This document shows positions 17,624-27,896 of a stretch of 46,660 bases of DNA, piece by piece. Below the pieces are notes generated by a model. It made no database searches, was not told where the DNA came from, and saw nothing but the letters and a program-made list of their open reading frames with translations. A program made the position numbers and the translations under genes. Positions within the stretch are counted from its first letter, which is position 1. Each line of letters begins with the position of its first letter. This DNA is from Oligoflexia bacterium (lineage in GTDB: Bacteria > Bdellovibrionota > UBA1018), in contig CAIRTR010000190.1 in assembly GCA_903881565.1 (NCBI GenBank), positions 1 through 46,660 on the forward strand. The letters are read 5' to 3'.

Positions 17624-18361
17624 CTATTTAATCTCTCGATCCTTCCAGCGCGCCTTCACTTCGCCCCGAGCCGATTTTGCCTCCCATTTACGCGGAATCC
17701 CGCTGCGATCCTCCGGATCATCAAACGTAAAGTCCACCGTCAACGGGAGCGATCCTTTCCGCTCCCACTTCAGCGCCTCGGGCCATGGTTTGCCCGCCCA
17801 AGATCGATAGGAGTAAACGAAACGCTCCGGATCCGACCCCAAAGTTCTGGGAACCGAAACGACCAGGCGCCCTTGCGCGTCCATCTCGAATTTCGCCTCA
17901 GCAGAACTTCCGGGACATGGGATTCGCCCCATAAAAAGTTCCGTCGCCCAACGAAGTGGGATCCCGCCCCACGAAACTTGCCCTTGCTCCAGGATCTTAT
18001 GTTGCTCCGGAATCTCAATTCGATAGTTTTGATCTTTTACAGAAATGACGGCTTCGGTTCCGCCCAAGAGGTTCGTGACCTCCAGGCGTAGCTCAGCGCC
18101 CTCGGCTGTCGCCTTGGCTTCAACATTGGCTGGAAACTGCCCTGAAGCCTCTTTCGACTTCGCCTTTAGCCAGACTGAGCCCTTAACCTCTTTGGTAGTC
18201 CGACCCAGGCTACACGCGGAATCGAGCCAGACTTTGTATTCTTGTGGGGTTTTGGGCTGCGCTAATTCTTGCGAGCTGCGAACTCCTTTTCCTGCGCAGG
18301 CGGGGAAGAGGACTAGGGACAAACAGAAAACAGTGAGTGGAATAATGTGAAATCGGCTCAT
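17624..18361 (-). CDS. LolB-like / DUF4292-like outer-membrane lipoprotein
   Basis: This is a 245-residue protein with a signal peptide ending in lipobox FPAC. The pattern LRLEVTNLLGGTEAVISV, followed by PEQHKILEQGQ and WGGIPLRWATELFMGRIP, resembles the beta-sheet core and helix of LolB/DUF4292-type lipoproteins, which help place lipoproteins in the outer membrane. The resemblance is structural and weak. It is followed on the same strand by no obvious partner and lies downstream of the HNH gene. Confidence 0.65.
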   Translation of the reverse strand: MSRFHIIPLTVFCLSLVLFPACAGKGVRSSQELAQPKTPQEYKVWLDSACSLGRTTKEVKGSVWLKAKSKEASGQFPANVEAKATAEGAELRLEVTNLLGGTEAVISVKDQNYRIEIPEQHKILEQGQVSWGGIPLRWATELFMGRIPCPGSSAEAKFEMDAQGRLVVSVPRTLGSDPERFVYSYRSWAGKPWPEALKWERKGSLPLTVDFTFDDPEDRSGIPRKWEAKSARGEVKARWKDREIK

Positions 18362-18381
18362 AACGACCTATCCTCGCGGCA

Positions 18382-19299
18382 TCAATGTAAAGCTGCAAGA
18401 GGTTTTTCTTCTTGATGAATCCAGCCGTGGTGAGCGCGGCAAACAGTGATGAGGTTTTCCAAAGAATTCTCTCCACCTCTACTTACCGGGATTCTGTGAT
18501 GAATTTCCAACCATCGGGTTTGACTGCATTTTCTCCCGTTTTCGTGGGTATAGGTGCACCGCCCTTGGTCCCTAAGCCTGACTTGATGGAGTAGATTCGC
18601 CGGAATCGGGACGCGAGTAGGCCGTAGATTAGTACCATGGGGCGGCGCCGCCTGTAGCGCTACAGGTTTTGCCTGTTTCCCCTTTTTTATAATCTGTCGC
18701 TTTGCGCGCTTCACTGGATCATGACGCTTGAGATACTCCCCAGTCATCTGCGCAATCACTTCTTCAAGTGTCACGGGCTTTCCCCTCGCCTGACTTAAGA
18801 GATCTTGCGCGCGTCTCAAAGCCAGCATGTCCTGCTCCGAAAGACCCACCACCATTTTTACACGCTTTTCTGTGACATAACTCACGCCTTCTTGCGTGGC
18901 GGATTGCGGTCTTACTTTTATGATTTCCTTCTCCAGAGCGCGATGGGATAGGGTTGCCGCTTTTTTCAGCCACTCCCCTTTGTTTTGAGGCGTCATCACT
19001 GGCGCAATTTTTCGCGCATTCGAAAGCGTGATCGTGCCCTGCCCAATGAGGAGGCTGAGTTCGGGCACCTCACGCGCTTTGCGAGTAACCGTGATGAGGT
19101 TGTAAGCGACGCCCTCAGAGAGTCCCAGCTCACGCACGACATAGAGAAAAAGACTCGGATGCCCGTGCTTGAGGTAAACTCGGTGGCGATCAATCTGATC
19201 CAGAATCTCGAGGAGTTCGGATTCCGCCTTTTTGTAGCGAGAACTGATTTCCAAGGCGCGCTGGTGGATTTGCCGGGACAAGGTAACATCTGGGGACAT
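18382..19299 (-). CDS. HNH endonuclease domain protein
   Basis: ATG 19299 (MSPDVTLSRQ) is preferred because AGGA lies nine bases upstream, giving 305 residues. The N-terminal 150 residues are helical (DUF222-like arrangement). The C-terminus has CTYTHENGRKCSQTRWLEIHH, then ENLITVCRAHHGWIH, the HNH/His-Me-finger nuclease motif with Cys ligands for a structural metal. Similar stand-alone proteins are often present in several copies in a genome. No intron or intein context is visible. The in vivo role is unknown; self-mobility is possible but unsupported. Confidence 0.85.
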   Translation of the reverse strand: MSPDVTLSRQIHQRALEISSRYKKAESELLEILDQIDRHRVYLKHGHPSLFLYVVRELGLSEGVAYNLITVTRKAREVPELSLLIGQGTITLSNARKIAPVMTPQNKGEWLKKAATLSHRALEKEIIKVRPQSATQEGVSYVTEKRVKMVVGLSEQDMLALRRAQDLLSQARGKPVTLEEVIAQMTGEYLKRHDPVKRAKRQIIKKGKQAKPVALQAAPPHGTNLRPTRVPIPANLLHQVRLRDQGRCTYTHENGRKCSQTRWLEIHHRIPVSRGGENSLENLITVCRAHHGWIHQEEKPLAALH

Positions 19300-19383
19300 A
19301 GGGGATAATCCTTTCATGAAAAGCACGGTTGAATTGTAATCATGAAAGTGCGCGGCAGGAGTAAGAAGTTAAAAACAGTGTAT

Positions 19384-19403
19384 AATAAAGAGCGCACTTT
19401 ATT
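19384..19403. repeat. Inverted repeat AATAAAG-N6-CTTTATT
   Basis: A perfect 7-bp dyad with loop AGCGCA lies between the divergent HNH gene and the outer-membrane protein gene. It is AT-rich and lacks a T-run, so an operator or promoter element is more likely than a terminator. The remaining 19300-19532 DNA holds no gene I can support. Confidence 0.35.
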
Positions 19404-19532
19404 AGCGTAATTGAGGCTTGTTTATAGGGTTTTTCGCAAAATTTTGCAAGCCAATACCGCTATCTTCAACAGAATTTACTTCCAATTCGTTACTCGAGAT
19501 AAAAAAATAGTCAAAACAAACAGGAGTCATAA

Positions 19533-20349
19533 ATGAACTCGTTAAGGACTTTTAAAAACCCTTCAAAAACCGCCAAAAAATGGGGGGGCAGCATTAATTG
19601 CGATTTTCTTTTGCATTCTGTGCTCATCAAGTAATGCCAATGATGAAGTTAGCATAGGATATTTTCGTTCAAATGGAACTGGCGTTGAGGGCGGAAGTGG
19701 GCCGTCCCTTGATTACAGGGGAGTGGGCCCTCTTTCAAAGTCCTCAAAAACTTGGTTCGACTATTTGGAATTTGGTTTAATGCGAAGGGACTGGAGGGCG
19801 AACCATCTTCTGTTCCAAGCAGGCGCTTACCAAGACCAGAGCATAGGCTTCGCAACAGACCTCACCTTTTGGAGTTCGGAAGTCTCCTATTTAAATATCG
19901 GCCTTGGCGCCCGTATAAGAAATGACTTCGGCTTTACCAAAGGAAGTATAACTCTCCTTTTTGATCCAGCTACTTTTGTCTACCCACTTAAAGGGCCACA
20001 GGACCAATCTGGCCTTAATCCTGGAGGCCGGCTTCTTCTTCAGCAAAACCTCTCTAATCGTATAAGTTTCTCTACTTCACTTGGCTTTGCAAAAGTTAAC
20101 CGATTAACGAGTAATAAGTTACCGGGGCAGTACAACGAAGGTGATCAAACTAATCCGACTTGGTTTGCACAACTTAAGGCAGGAGCGCGAGTTCAAATCA
20201 CGAAAAACACTTTCGCAAGATTCGACGGCACCCTTTCAAAGCTGAATTTCGACTATGCAACAAAAGACCCCGACGGAAATACAGGCCCTACTCTTTCGTC
20301 TCAAACTTTAGAGCGAGTGTTTGAATTGAAGTTTGGATTTTCGAATTAG
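19533..20349 (+). pseudogene. Outer-membrane barrel protein gene, out of frame at a G7 tract (possibly phase-variable OFF)
   Basis: ATG 19533 has an excellent ribosome site (AGGAG, about six bases upstream) and encodes MNSLRTFKNPSKTAKKWG before running out of frame. The track ORF (labelled from GTG 19723) extends upstream without a stop to ALIAIFFCILCSSSNA, the hydrophobic core and end of a signal peptide. The two halves meet exactly at a G7 run; six G would join them as KKWGALIAIFF. The mature part (NDEVSIGYF to FELKFGFSN) consists of alternating beta strands and ends in an aromatic-rich strand, as outer-membrane barrels do. The gene is off as sequenced unless ribosomes slip. Slipped-strand phase variation, simple decay and assembly error all remain possible. 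Confidence 0.65.
19582..19588 (+). repeat. G7 homopolymer at the frame break
   Basis: Seven G bases preceded by an A6 run (AAAAAATGGGGGGG) lie in the signal-peptide region of the barrel gene. This is the classic position of contingency-locus tracts, but similar heptamers occur in oppF (9641) and the M28 peptidase gene (39154). Confidence 0.9.
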
Positions 20350-20415
20350 AGAGATTATCGAACTTCGATGTGCCCTCCATGGCGCCTGAGAGCACCGAGA
20401 ACTCCATCTCTCTTT

Positions 20416-20856
20416 TCAACTCATCAACTCCCCACTGAACCCCTCTGCCATAAAAGCGCTGTGCTGCCTTCGATCGGCGGTAAGGTACTCGATCACACCC
20501 GTCCCCAGCTGCGCTTGAACTTCTGCAGCCGACGCCAAATGAAGTGCATCAAGCGTTCTCAGCCCGATCCCCGAGCGATGACGACGAACCAGAGTCCTCG
20601 CATACCCAAGCACAGCGGGCGTGAGCTGAATCAGATGTAAACGACTCAAAACAGCGTTAAGCGCCTTTTCGGCAATCGGAAGCCCACTTGGGGCTGTGGA
20701 ATACTGAAACGATAATCCAGCCTGACATTCTACTGCTGAAAGCTCACTCGTAAAAGCATCACGCGAACCCACAAGAGTCAGCGCCTGGAAACCTCGCGGG
20801 TCTCCCAACGCAATTGAGACAAGCACGGATGAGTCAAGGTAGATCAAGCGAATCAA
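20416..20856 (-). CDS. PIN-domain toxin (VapC-like)
   Basis: The 146-residue product starts MIRLIYLDSSVLV, with the first PIN-domain acidic residue in YLDSS. ELSAVECQ follows with the conserved Glu, then RTLDALHLASA and YLTADRRQH with the later acidic residues. These form the metal-dependent RNase active site. Its start overlaps the antitoxin stop by four bases. Such toxins cut tRNA, rRNA or mRNA when the antitoxin is lost. It appears intact. Confidence 0.88.
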   Translation of the reverse strand: MIRLIYLDSSVLVSIALGDPRGFQALTLVGSRDAFTSELSAVECQAGLSFQYSTAPSGLPIAEKALNAVLSRLHLIQLTPAVLGYARTLVRRHRSGIGLRTLDALHLASAAEVQAQLGTGVIEYLTADRRQHSAFMAEGFSGELMS

Positions 20857-21143
20857 CCCTCTTCGCGGTCTTTTAAGATGGCGCGAATAGCAGGGGACGC
20901 ATCTTTTGCAAGAGGTTCGAGCTGCAACTCGGATAACGGGCGTGGCTTAGCGCCAGATTTCACAAGCCCCGAAGCGATAAGTCGCTCATAGGGATCGATG
21001 GAAATCGGGACGATTCTGGCGACTTCATGATTGCTCTTCGTGATCGAAATCGCTCGCCCGGTACGTTGAACCGTCGCAATGATTTCGGATGCATGATCCT
21101 TTAATTCCTTGATTCCGACCGACTTATTTTTGTGGCCACTCAT
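20853..21143 (-). CDS. Phd/YefM-type antitoxin
   Basis: The 96-residue protein has SVGIKELKDHASEIIATV and AISITKSNHEVARIVPI, the N-terminal Phd/YefM DNA-binding fold. A C-terminal tail (LSELQLEPLAKDASPAI) would occupy the toxin. It is the first gene of a two-gene operon with the PIN toxin. No ribosome binding site precedes the ATG, and the promoter sits so close that transcription should begin at or next to the A of the ATG, indicating a leaderless mRNA. Confidence 0.88.
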   Translation of the reverse strand: MSGHKNKSVGIKELKDHASEIIATVQRTGRAISITKSNHEVARIVPISIDPYERLIASGLVKSGAKPRPLSELQLEPLAKDASPAIRAILKDREEG

Positions 21144-21149
21144 GGTTAC

Positions 21150-21178
21150 ATTATATAGCCATAGTGGCTAGAAGTCAA
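21150..21178 (-). promoter_or_regulatory. Promoter and operator of the Phd/PIN toxin-antitoxin operon
   Basis: On the minus strand TTGACT (21173-21178) and TATAAT (21150-21155) are separated by exactly 17 bp. The spacer contains the dyad TAGCCA-CTA-TGGCTA (21156-21170), ideally placed for an autoregulating antitoxin to block RNA polymerase. The -10 box ends seven bases before the ATG, predicting a leaderless transcript. The -35 abuts the stop of the TPR gene. Confidence 0.75.
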
Positions 21179-23023
21179 TTACTGACTCGCGGGCACGCGC
21201 TCGGCATCCGCCCCAGACTTGCCTTTAGCAAGCTCCGTTCGAACGTTCTCCGCCTTGGCTTCGAGTTTGCGCTTGATCGCATCATCGCCACTGATCTTCG
21301 CAGCGTCGCTGTAAAGCTGCATCGCTTTTTCACGAAGATTCGAGCGCAAATAGGCATCCGCCAAATGTTCCAAAATCGTAGGCTCATTGGGCTTAAGCTT
21401 GGCAGCTTTTTCTAATTCCACAACCGCTTCATCCATCCTCCCACGAACATAAAGGTACCAGCCCCAGCTGTCCTGAACAAAACCATTATCAGGCTTGAGC
21501 GAGAGCGCCTTCTTCAATAGCTTTTCGGCATCCGGCAATCGAACTCCTTTAAGAGTCCAGGTGTACCCGATGTAGTTAAGGGCATCCACGTTCTGTGGGT
21601 TGAGCTTCAAAATCTCTTCCATCTGCGCCAAGCCACGATCCGTGTCGCCCTTGCGATCATAGAGCGAGCCTAAGAAGTATCTGATCCGCTCATCTTGGGG
21701 GAAAGTCGAAACCGCTTTTTCCAAAACGGCCACCGCGCCATCCACGTTTTTACCATCTTCTTCAAGCGAAGCCTGGAAAATGTAGAAATTTGCGGTTCGA
21801 GGCGCGCGATTCAACGCCTCCTTTATAAAATCTTTGGCTTCAGCAAAGCGATTGCCTTGCTTTAGGAGATATCCCACGTGCAAAACCGCATCCGTGAAAA
21901 GTTTTGACTCAGGCTTGATCTTCTTGAGCTCCTCAATGGCGAGATCATTTTTCTTCTGCTCTTCATAAACACTCCCTAAATAGTAGTGGATGCGATCTGA
22001 GTCGGGATTCTTAGCCAGAATTCCTTTAAATGAGCCGACCGCTTGATCAAACTGCTTGAGCTCCATCTGCACAAGACCCAGCTTCACACGCGCGTTCATG
22101 TCCTCTGGATCCGTCGCAATGATGGCTTCCAAGAAGGGAACGGCCACTGAGTACTTTTCTTCTTTCAAAAGAATAGTGGTCATCCGATTCGCGGCAGTGA
22201 GATCCTGGTTTGACTCGAAAAGAGATTTGTAGACCGCAATTGCATCTGCGTTCTGACGCTGCTCTTCATAAAGCGCGCCTAAAGCAAGCGCGGCCTGCGC
22301 GAAGTTTGAATGAATATCGAGTGCTTTTTTGAAGGAATTTGCGGCTTCTTTGAAATGTTCTAAACGCACCTCAGCACGTCCTCGGTAGTACCAGCCCACG
22401 TAAGAGTCCGGCATTTTCTTCAGAAACGCGTCGAGACTCTCAACAGCATCCGCACCTCTGTTCTCCTCAATCAATATCTGTGATTTAAAAACAGCGGCCT
22501 CTTCGTGCTTTTGATCTTGTTTCAAAATTCGTTCGTATTCGGTTAACGCAGCCTGTGGTTCTCTCAGAGCTGCATACAATCCCGCGAGCAGGAGACGCGC
22601 ATCGATGTAATTTGGGTCTTTTTGCAATGCTTCCTTGCAGCTTTCCATTGCATCAGAGAGCATTCCCTTCTTAATGTACTCAGCGGCGAGCCGTGCCCTC
22701 ACTAATCCCGAGTTTGGATCAAACATTAGGGTCAGCTTAAATTCTTCGATCGCTCGATCGGGGTTACCTTCAGCAACATAGGCTTGCGCCAGGCTAAAAT
22801 GGTACTCGGCGGTCGCCTCGGCGTTGCGAACCGCCTTTTTGGTGTTCTCCTGGGCATTGGTCAGATGCACGGTCTCTGAGGGAGCAGCATCCGAAGTAGC
22901 TGTTGTTTCAGGGGTTTCCCGAACAATAGCGCGTCCTGAGCAACTAATTCCTCCGACCGCTCCAATCACAATAGAGGCGATCCCAAAGGCCAGCTTACGA
23001 TGAGTAGTATATAAATATTTCAT
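21179..23023 (-). CDS. TPR-repeat lipoprotein
   Basis: ATG 23023 (MKYLYTTHRK) is chosen over 23068 because GGAGGGA lies upstream and a lipoprotein signal follows, ending GGISC; the product has 614 residues. From about residue 65 to the end it is an almost continuous array of 34-residue tetratricopeptide repeats, about 14 by eye, with the usual A--Y---G pattern (AQAYVAEGNPDRAIEEF, LGSVYEEQKKNDLAIEEL). Such proteins scaffold envelope complexes, for example in outer-membrane assembly, pilus or secretion systems. No partner is identifiable from the neighbours. Confidence 0.85.
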   Translation of the reverse strand: MKYLYTTHRKLAFGIASIVIGAVGGISCSGRAIVRETPETTATSDAAPSETVHLTNAQENTKKAVRNAEATAEYHFSLAQAYVAEGNPDRAIEEFKLTLMFDPNSGLVRARLAAEYIKKGMLSDAMESCKEALQKDPNYIDARLLLAGLYAALREPQAALTEYERILKQDQKHEEAAVFKSQILIEENRGADAVESLDAFLKKMPDSYVGWYYRGRAEVRLEHFKEAANSFKKALDIHSNFAQAALALGALYEEQRQNADAIAVYKSLFESNQDLTAANRMTTILLKEEKYSVAVPFLEAIIATDPEDMNARVKLGLVQMELKQFDQAVGSFKGILAKNPDSDRIHYYLGSVYEEQKKNDLAIEELKKIKPESKLFTDAVLHVGYLLKQGNRFAEAKDFIKEALNRAPRTANFYIFQASLEEDGKNVDGAVAVLEKAVSTFPQDERIRYFLGSLYDRKGDTDRGLAQMEEILKLNPQNVDALNYIGYTWTLKGVRLPDAEKLLKKALSLKPDNGFVQDSWGWYLYVRGRMDEAVVELEKAAKLKPNEPTILEHLADAYLRSNLREKAMQLYSDAAKISGDDAIKRKLEAKAENVRTELAKGKSGADAERVPASQ

Positions 23024-23436
23024 GAAACGGCGTCCCTCCGACACCGTACTCATCGTCATTGCTCTCAAAAACTTGTCTAAAAAGTTAACGGCCTATGAAA
23101 AAAAACAATTTGGAACAGCTCGTGCAGACCCGAAAACGCCCGGAACACCCCTTGCGTTTGGGGATGAGGTGTGTTTTACTGGGTGCGTTAGCTGCATAAC
23201 GACATAAATGTCACGGCAGAGTTTATAGGGACACTTGACTTTACCGCGGCGGGTTGTTATTGGGCTAATACAGTTTGCATTGACACGTAGTGACGTATCG
23301 AAGTTTTCCGGCTGTACCCAGTGTAAAGACGGAGTTTGCAGAGATTTCTCACCACAGGTCAGTGTGACTGTGATTGGAACCAATTTGGGGGTCCGTAATT
23401 GGTAAACTCTCAGAACTACCTTAGGGGGAACACGAC
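23024..23436. other. Intergenic region between divergent TPR and PhaR-type genes
   Basis: This 413-bp stretch holds no gene I can support. The minus-strand track ORF at 23093-23383 has no family features, signal or ribosome site. Two TTGAC-type -35-like hexamers (near 23237 and 23278) suggest rightward promoters for the PhaR-type gene, but no good -10 partner is evident. No tRNA or strong hairpin was noticed. Confidence 0.5.
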
Positions 23437-23805
23437 ATGAAAGAGATGAAAATCATTAAACGGTATCAGAATCGCAAACTCTACGACACACATGAGTCGA
23501 GCTACGTCACCTTGGACGAAATTGCCAAGATGATTAAAGGCGGCGAAGATCTTCGCGTCATTGACAACAAGACGAAGAACGACATCACCGCTTCAACTCT
23601 TACTCAGCTTTTGTATGAGAGCGAGCGCAAAGCAAAGACTCAGCCTTCTGTGGATCTTTTGAAAGAAATCATTCGCCACGGCGATGGTTCCTTCTCTGGC
23701 TTCATTCAAGCCAAGATCAGCACTGAATTGGCTTCTTTCGACAACGACACGAATACGGCTGTGGATGCAAACGCAGCCAGTCGCGCTACAGCTCTTAACC
23801 AGTAA
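23437..23805 (+). CDS. phaR: PhaR-type polyhydroxyalkanoate regulator, DNA-binding domain protein
   Basis: The 122-residue protein opens IIKRYQNRKLYDTHESSYVT, the hallmark of the PHB/PHA accumulation regulator DNA-binding domain, followed by LRVIDNKTKNDITASTLTQ. In PHA producers this family represses phasin and synthesis genes and binds the polymer. The C-terminal part here is short and Ala/Asn-rich, without the long PHA-binding region. No PHA synthase or phasin gene is in the window, so the target may be different. A GGGGGA ribosome site precedes the ATG. Confidence 0.85.
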   Translation: MKEMKIIKRYQNRKLYDTHESSYVTLDEIAKMIKGGEDLRVIDNKTKNDITASTLTQLLYESERKAKTQPSVDLLKEIIRHGDGSFSGFIQAKISTELASFDNDTNTAVDANAASRATALNQ

Positions 23806-23836
23806 GCTGCCGCGCGAAGTTTAGTAGCCAATTTTT

Positions 23837-23874
23837 TGGCGTAAACACTGTCAAAAAACAGAGTTTGCGCGCCA
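23837..23874 (+). terminator. Imperfect hairpin after the PhaR-type gene
   Basis: TGGCG-T-AAAC-A-CTGT, loop CAAAAA, ACAG-A-GTTT-G-CGC-G-CCA forms a long stem with two mismatches and a bulge, about 30 bases after the stop. There is no T-run, so intrinsic termination is uncertain; the stem could also stabilise the mRNA end. Confidence 0.4.
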
Positions 23875-23901
23875 CGAAAAAGGCCGCTACACTAAAGAGG
23901 T

Positions 23902-24621
23902 ATGAACGTAAAACACCTCTTTCAAAGTTGTAGGTTCCAGCGGGTCTCGATCGAAGCGGCGGCACTCATCGCACTATCACTGTGTATTGAGAGCGCCGCT
24001 TCGTCGGCCCAAGGATGGCAGCAACAACCCTCATGGGCTTCTGATACTCCGGTAAAGAAGTCCGTGTCACACGTCAAGTACGACTCACCCAACATATCCC
24101 CCTTCTCTCCGGGGTCGAATAACTTAGGCCTGGATTTAGGCCAAGTTTTCCTCATGGGTGATCTCGACAGCAACTATCAATCCAGCATCGGTTCGCGCCT
24201 CCATTATACTTACGGCGTGAGCGATTTGTTCGGATTCGATTCAAGCATCGGATTCTCTGATCACTCCGAGGGGAAATTTTCGATGACGACGATTCTTTCC
24301 GGCGCACGGATGAATCTCACCTGGTACGACAAAGTTATTCCTTATGTAAATTTTGGCTTTGGCTTTTTTAGGCCCAGTTATGAGCTCTCTTCCAAGGATC
24401 CAAATTCAGACCAAATGAAAACAACTTCCATCTCCCCACTCCTTTTCGGAGTATACATGGGACCGGGAATTGATCTTGAACTCAATCAGCAGGTCTTCTT
24501 TGGTGCCTCTCTGACGTTCCACGATGCCTTTGGGACAACGAAAACATTACCCGGCGGCGGTGTCATGGAAGTCGGCGGAACCTTTACATCTTTGATGCTA
24601 AGGGCTGGAGTTACTTTTTAA
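23902..24621 (+). CDS. Exported outer-membrane beta-barrel protein
   Basis: The 239-residue product has an N-terminal signal with an unusually long charged part before AALIALSLCIESAASSAQ. The mature portion alternates amphipathic strands (LGLDLGQVFLMGDL, GFDSSIGFSD, YVNFGFGFFRP) and ends LMLRAGVTF, with a C-terminal Phe as in proteins inserted by the Bam complex. The fold resembles OmpA/OmpW-type 8-strand barrels. The ligand and role are unknown. Confidence 0.72.
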   Translation: MNVKHLFQSCRFQRVSIEAAALIALSLCIESAASSAQGWQQQPSWASDTPVKKSVSHVKYDSPNISPFSPGSNNLGLDLGQVFLMGDLDSNYQSSIGSRLHYTYGVSDLFGFDSSIGFSDHSEGKFSMTTILSGARMNLTWYDKVIPYVNFGFGFFRPSYELSSKDPNSDQMKTTSISPLLFGVYMGPGIDLELNQQVFFGASLTFHDAFGTTKTLPGGGVMEVGGTFTSLMLRAGVTF

Positions 24622-24688
24622 GACGCCCCATTCTTGTTGCGCATTGCGTTAAACTAAGGTATGAAGCACTTCGAATAGAGGTGTTTCC

Positions 24689-25555
24689 ATGTCACGAATT
24701 TCAATTATTTCAGCTTTTGTCGCCGCTTTGAGCATCTTTACAGGGGCAATCACGGCCCACGCCTTTGACCTAAAGGAGTGGGAACCGATGATTGAAGTCG
24801 GCACTGAAGGCTCCCTCGAAACAGGAAATGAAATGACGGCGCTTCTTCGTGTCGGCTTCGGCCTCAAACGAAAAGGGGGAGGAGTCACCCCCATCGATAC
24901 CTTAGGACCGGAGAAAATGGTGCTAGCGAAAATCAGCGGGACGTTCGCCGTCGTTTCAACCGAAAATCAAGCACTCCCTTCGATGGATATCGAGTTCGTG
25001 CCCTATGAAGATCAACTCCTCATCGGTGAAGTCGGTGGCGATCCAGAAGGCACAAAAAAAATCAGGGCTATGGGCAATTTACAACTGCTTCCGACGCAGA
25101 TTAGACGCGACCTCAACCTAGATGAGGCCCTCGTTCTGCAAATTTCCATCGTCGGCGTACAACTCAAAGCCGCACAAAAACAAACGGCGCGAACGGAACT
25201 CTATGCGCAAGTCGCCGCCGATCTCCTGGGCGCCAAAATCGCGTCCCACGTCTCTGAGCTATCAACGTTCAGAGGCCTGCACATCATGGAACTGGGCGCT
25301 GAAGCGGGCCTCGGCACGCTGCTTTCAAAATCTCTTTATCTAAGGATTGGAATCGGCGGAAAAGCTGACTTCAATTGGAACTTCTGGTCACGTCTGCAAT
25401 CCGACCAAAAAGCCTACCTGGCCATTCGTCTCGATATCGCGCAACTTGTACAGGTTTACGTCGAAGGCGCCCTCAAAGGAAACTGGGACAGCGGGAGTCC
25501 CTCCTATGAAAGCGGAGCGGAGTTGACGGCAGGCGTGGTTTTTTATTGGAACTAA
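24689..25555 (+). CDS. Exported hypothetical protein
   Basis: The 288-residue protein has a signal peptide (MSRISIISAFVAALSIF, cleaved after AHA). The sequence is rich in beta-type segments, with QLVQVYVEGALKGNW and LTAGVVFYWN at the end, suggesting an outer-membrane or periplasmic beta structure. No family is recognised. The gene follows the preceding barrel gene after 67 bp and may share its transcript; both end before a strong terminator. Confidence 0.65.
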   Translation: MSRISIISAFVAALSIFTGAITAHAFDLKEWEPMIEVGTEGSLETGNEMTALLRVGFGLKRKGGGVTPIDTLGPEKMVLAKISGTFAVVSTENQALPSMDIEFVPYEDQLLIGEVGGDPEGTKKIRAMGNLQLLPTQIRRDLNLDEALVLQISIVGVQLKAAQKQTARTELYAQVAADLLGAKIASHVSELSTFRGLHIMELGAEAGLGTLLSKSLYLRIGIGGKADFNWNFWSRLQSDQKAYLAIRLDIAQLVQVYVEGALKGNWDSGSPSYESGAELTAGVVFYWN

Positions 25556-25560
25556 AAAAA

Positions 25561-25594
25561 ATCCCCGGAAGTGGTTTGACCCACTTCCGGGGAT
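25561..25594. terminator. Bidirectional intrinsic terminator
   Basis: A perfect 14-bp stem, ATCCCCGGAAGTGG paired with CCACTTCCGGGGAT around the loop TTTGAC, is flanked by A8 on the left and TTTT on the right. It lies between the converging exported-protein gene and groEL and should stop transcription in both directions. Confidence 0.93.
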
Positions 25595-25655
25595 TTTAAT
25601 TTTGGTTAGCCACTCAAATCAGCGAACTGACTGAGTTGCGCCGACCGATGTAAAA

Positions 25656-27329
<1,674 letters not shown>

Positions 27330-27343
27330 TTAATTAAAATTGA

Positions 27344-27631
27344 TTAGTTGAGAACGCCGAGAATATCTTCCTCACGCATCATGAGGAACTCGTCGCCGTC
27401 GATTTTGATTTCGGTGCCGGAATATTTTCCGAACAACACGCGATCGCCTTTTTTAACATCAAGGGGACGCAGTTTGCCTTCTTCGTTGACGCGGCCTTGG
27501 CCTACGGCAATCACTTCACCCTGAATGGGTTTTTCCTTAGCGGTATCAGGAATAATGATCCCGCCCTTGGACTTTTCTTCTTCATTAAAACGCTTCACCA
27601 ACACGCGATCGTGCAATGGTCTAACTTGCAT
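27344..27631 (-). CDS. groES: Co-chaperonin GroES (10 kDa)
   Basis: The 95-residue protein begins [20 protein letters not shown] and contains the mobile loop [14 protein letters not shown] that contacts Gro[22 protein letters not shown] is typical of GroES. AGGAGG lies eight bases before the ATG. It heads the groESL operon. I see no CIRCE element (TTAGCACTC-N9-GAGTGCTAA) upstream, so control by HrcA is not supported. Confidence 0.98.
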   Translation of the reverse strand: MQVRPLHDRVLVKRFNEEEKSKGGIIIPDTAKEKPIQGEVIAVGQGRVNEEGKLRPLDVKKGDRVLFGKYSGTEIKIDGDEFLMMREEDILGVLN

Positions 27632-27778
27632 ATATTCAGCCTCCTAGTAATTCCCAATAATCGAAACGTTAATGTTCCTTTTTATTTGGGGTCAAAGTCC
27701 GAGGGAACCAACCTTTGCCTACTGGCAACTCAGCCGACCCGCGAAACAAAATTGAAAGTACATCTTTACTACAGGCCG

Positions 27779-27807
27779 TATATTGGTCACTGCGACCGTG
27801 TTGTCAA
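27779..27807 (-). promoter_or_regulatory. Candidate sigma-70-like promoter of groESL
   Basis: On the minus strand a consensus TTGACA (27802-27807) is followed after 17 bp by AATATA (27779-27784), about 148 bases upstream of groES. The -10 match is only partial and the leader would be long, so a second, closer heat-shock promoter may exist. Confidence 0.4.
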
Positions 27808-27896
27808 CTTGCGAAGCCCCGATTTCGGTCAAATGGACCGAAAAAAGGACTAACGCAAGTGGACACATCACAATTTCGATGATATAACGCACTGCG

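Noticed and set aside
18382-19299. HNH protein as part of a homing intron, intein or restriction system
   Set aside because: No interrupted host gene, methyltransferase or intron structure is adjacent.
23093-23383. 96-residue minus-strand ORF upstream of the TPR gene
   Set aside because: No signal, domain or ribosome site; it lies in an intergenic promoter region and its Cys-rich composition looks random.
27632-27896. Possible CIRCE element upstream of groES
   Set aside because: No TTAGCACTC-N9-GAGTGCTAA-like repeat is present on either strand.
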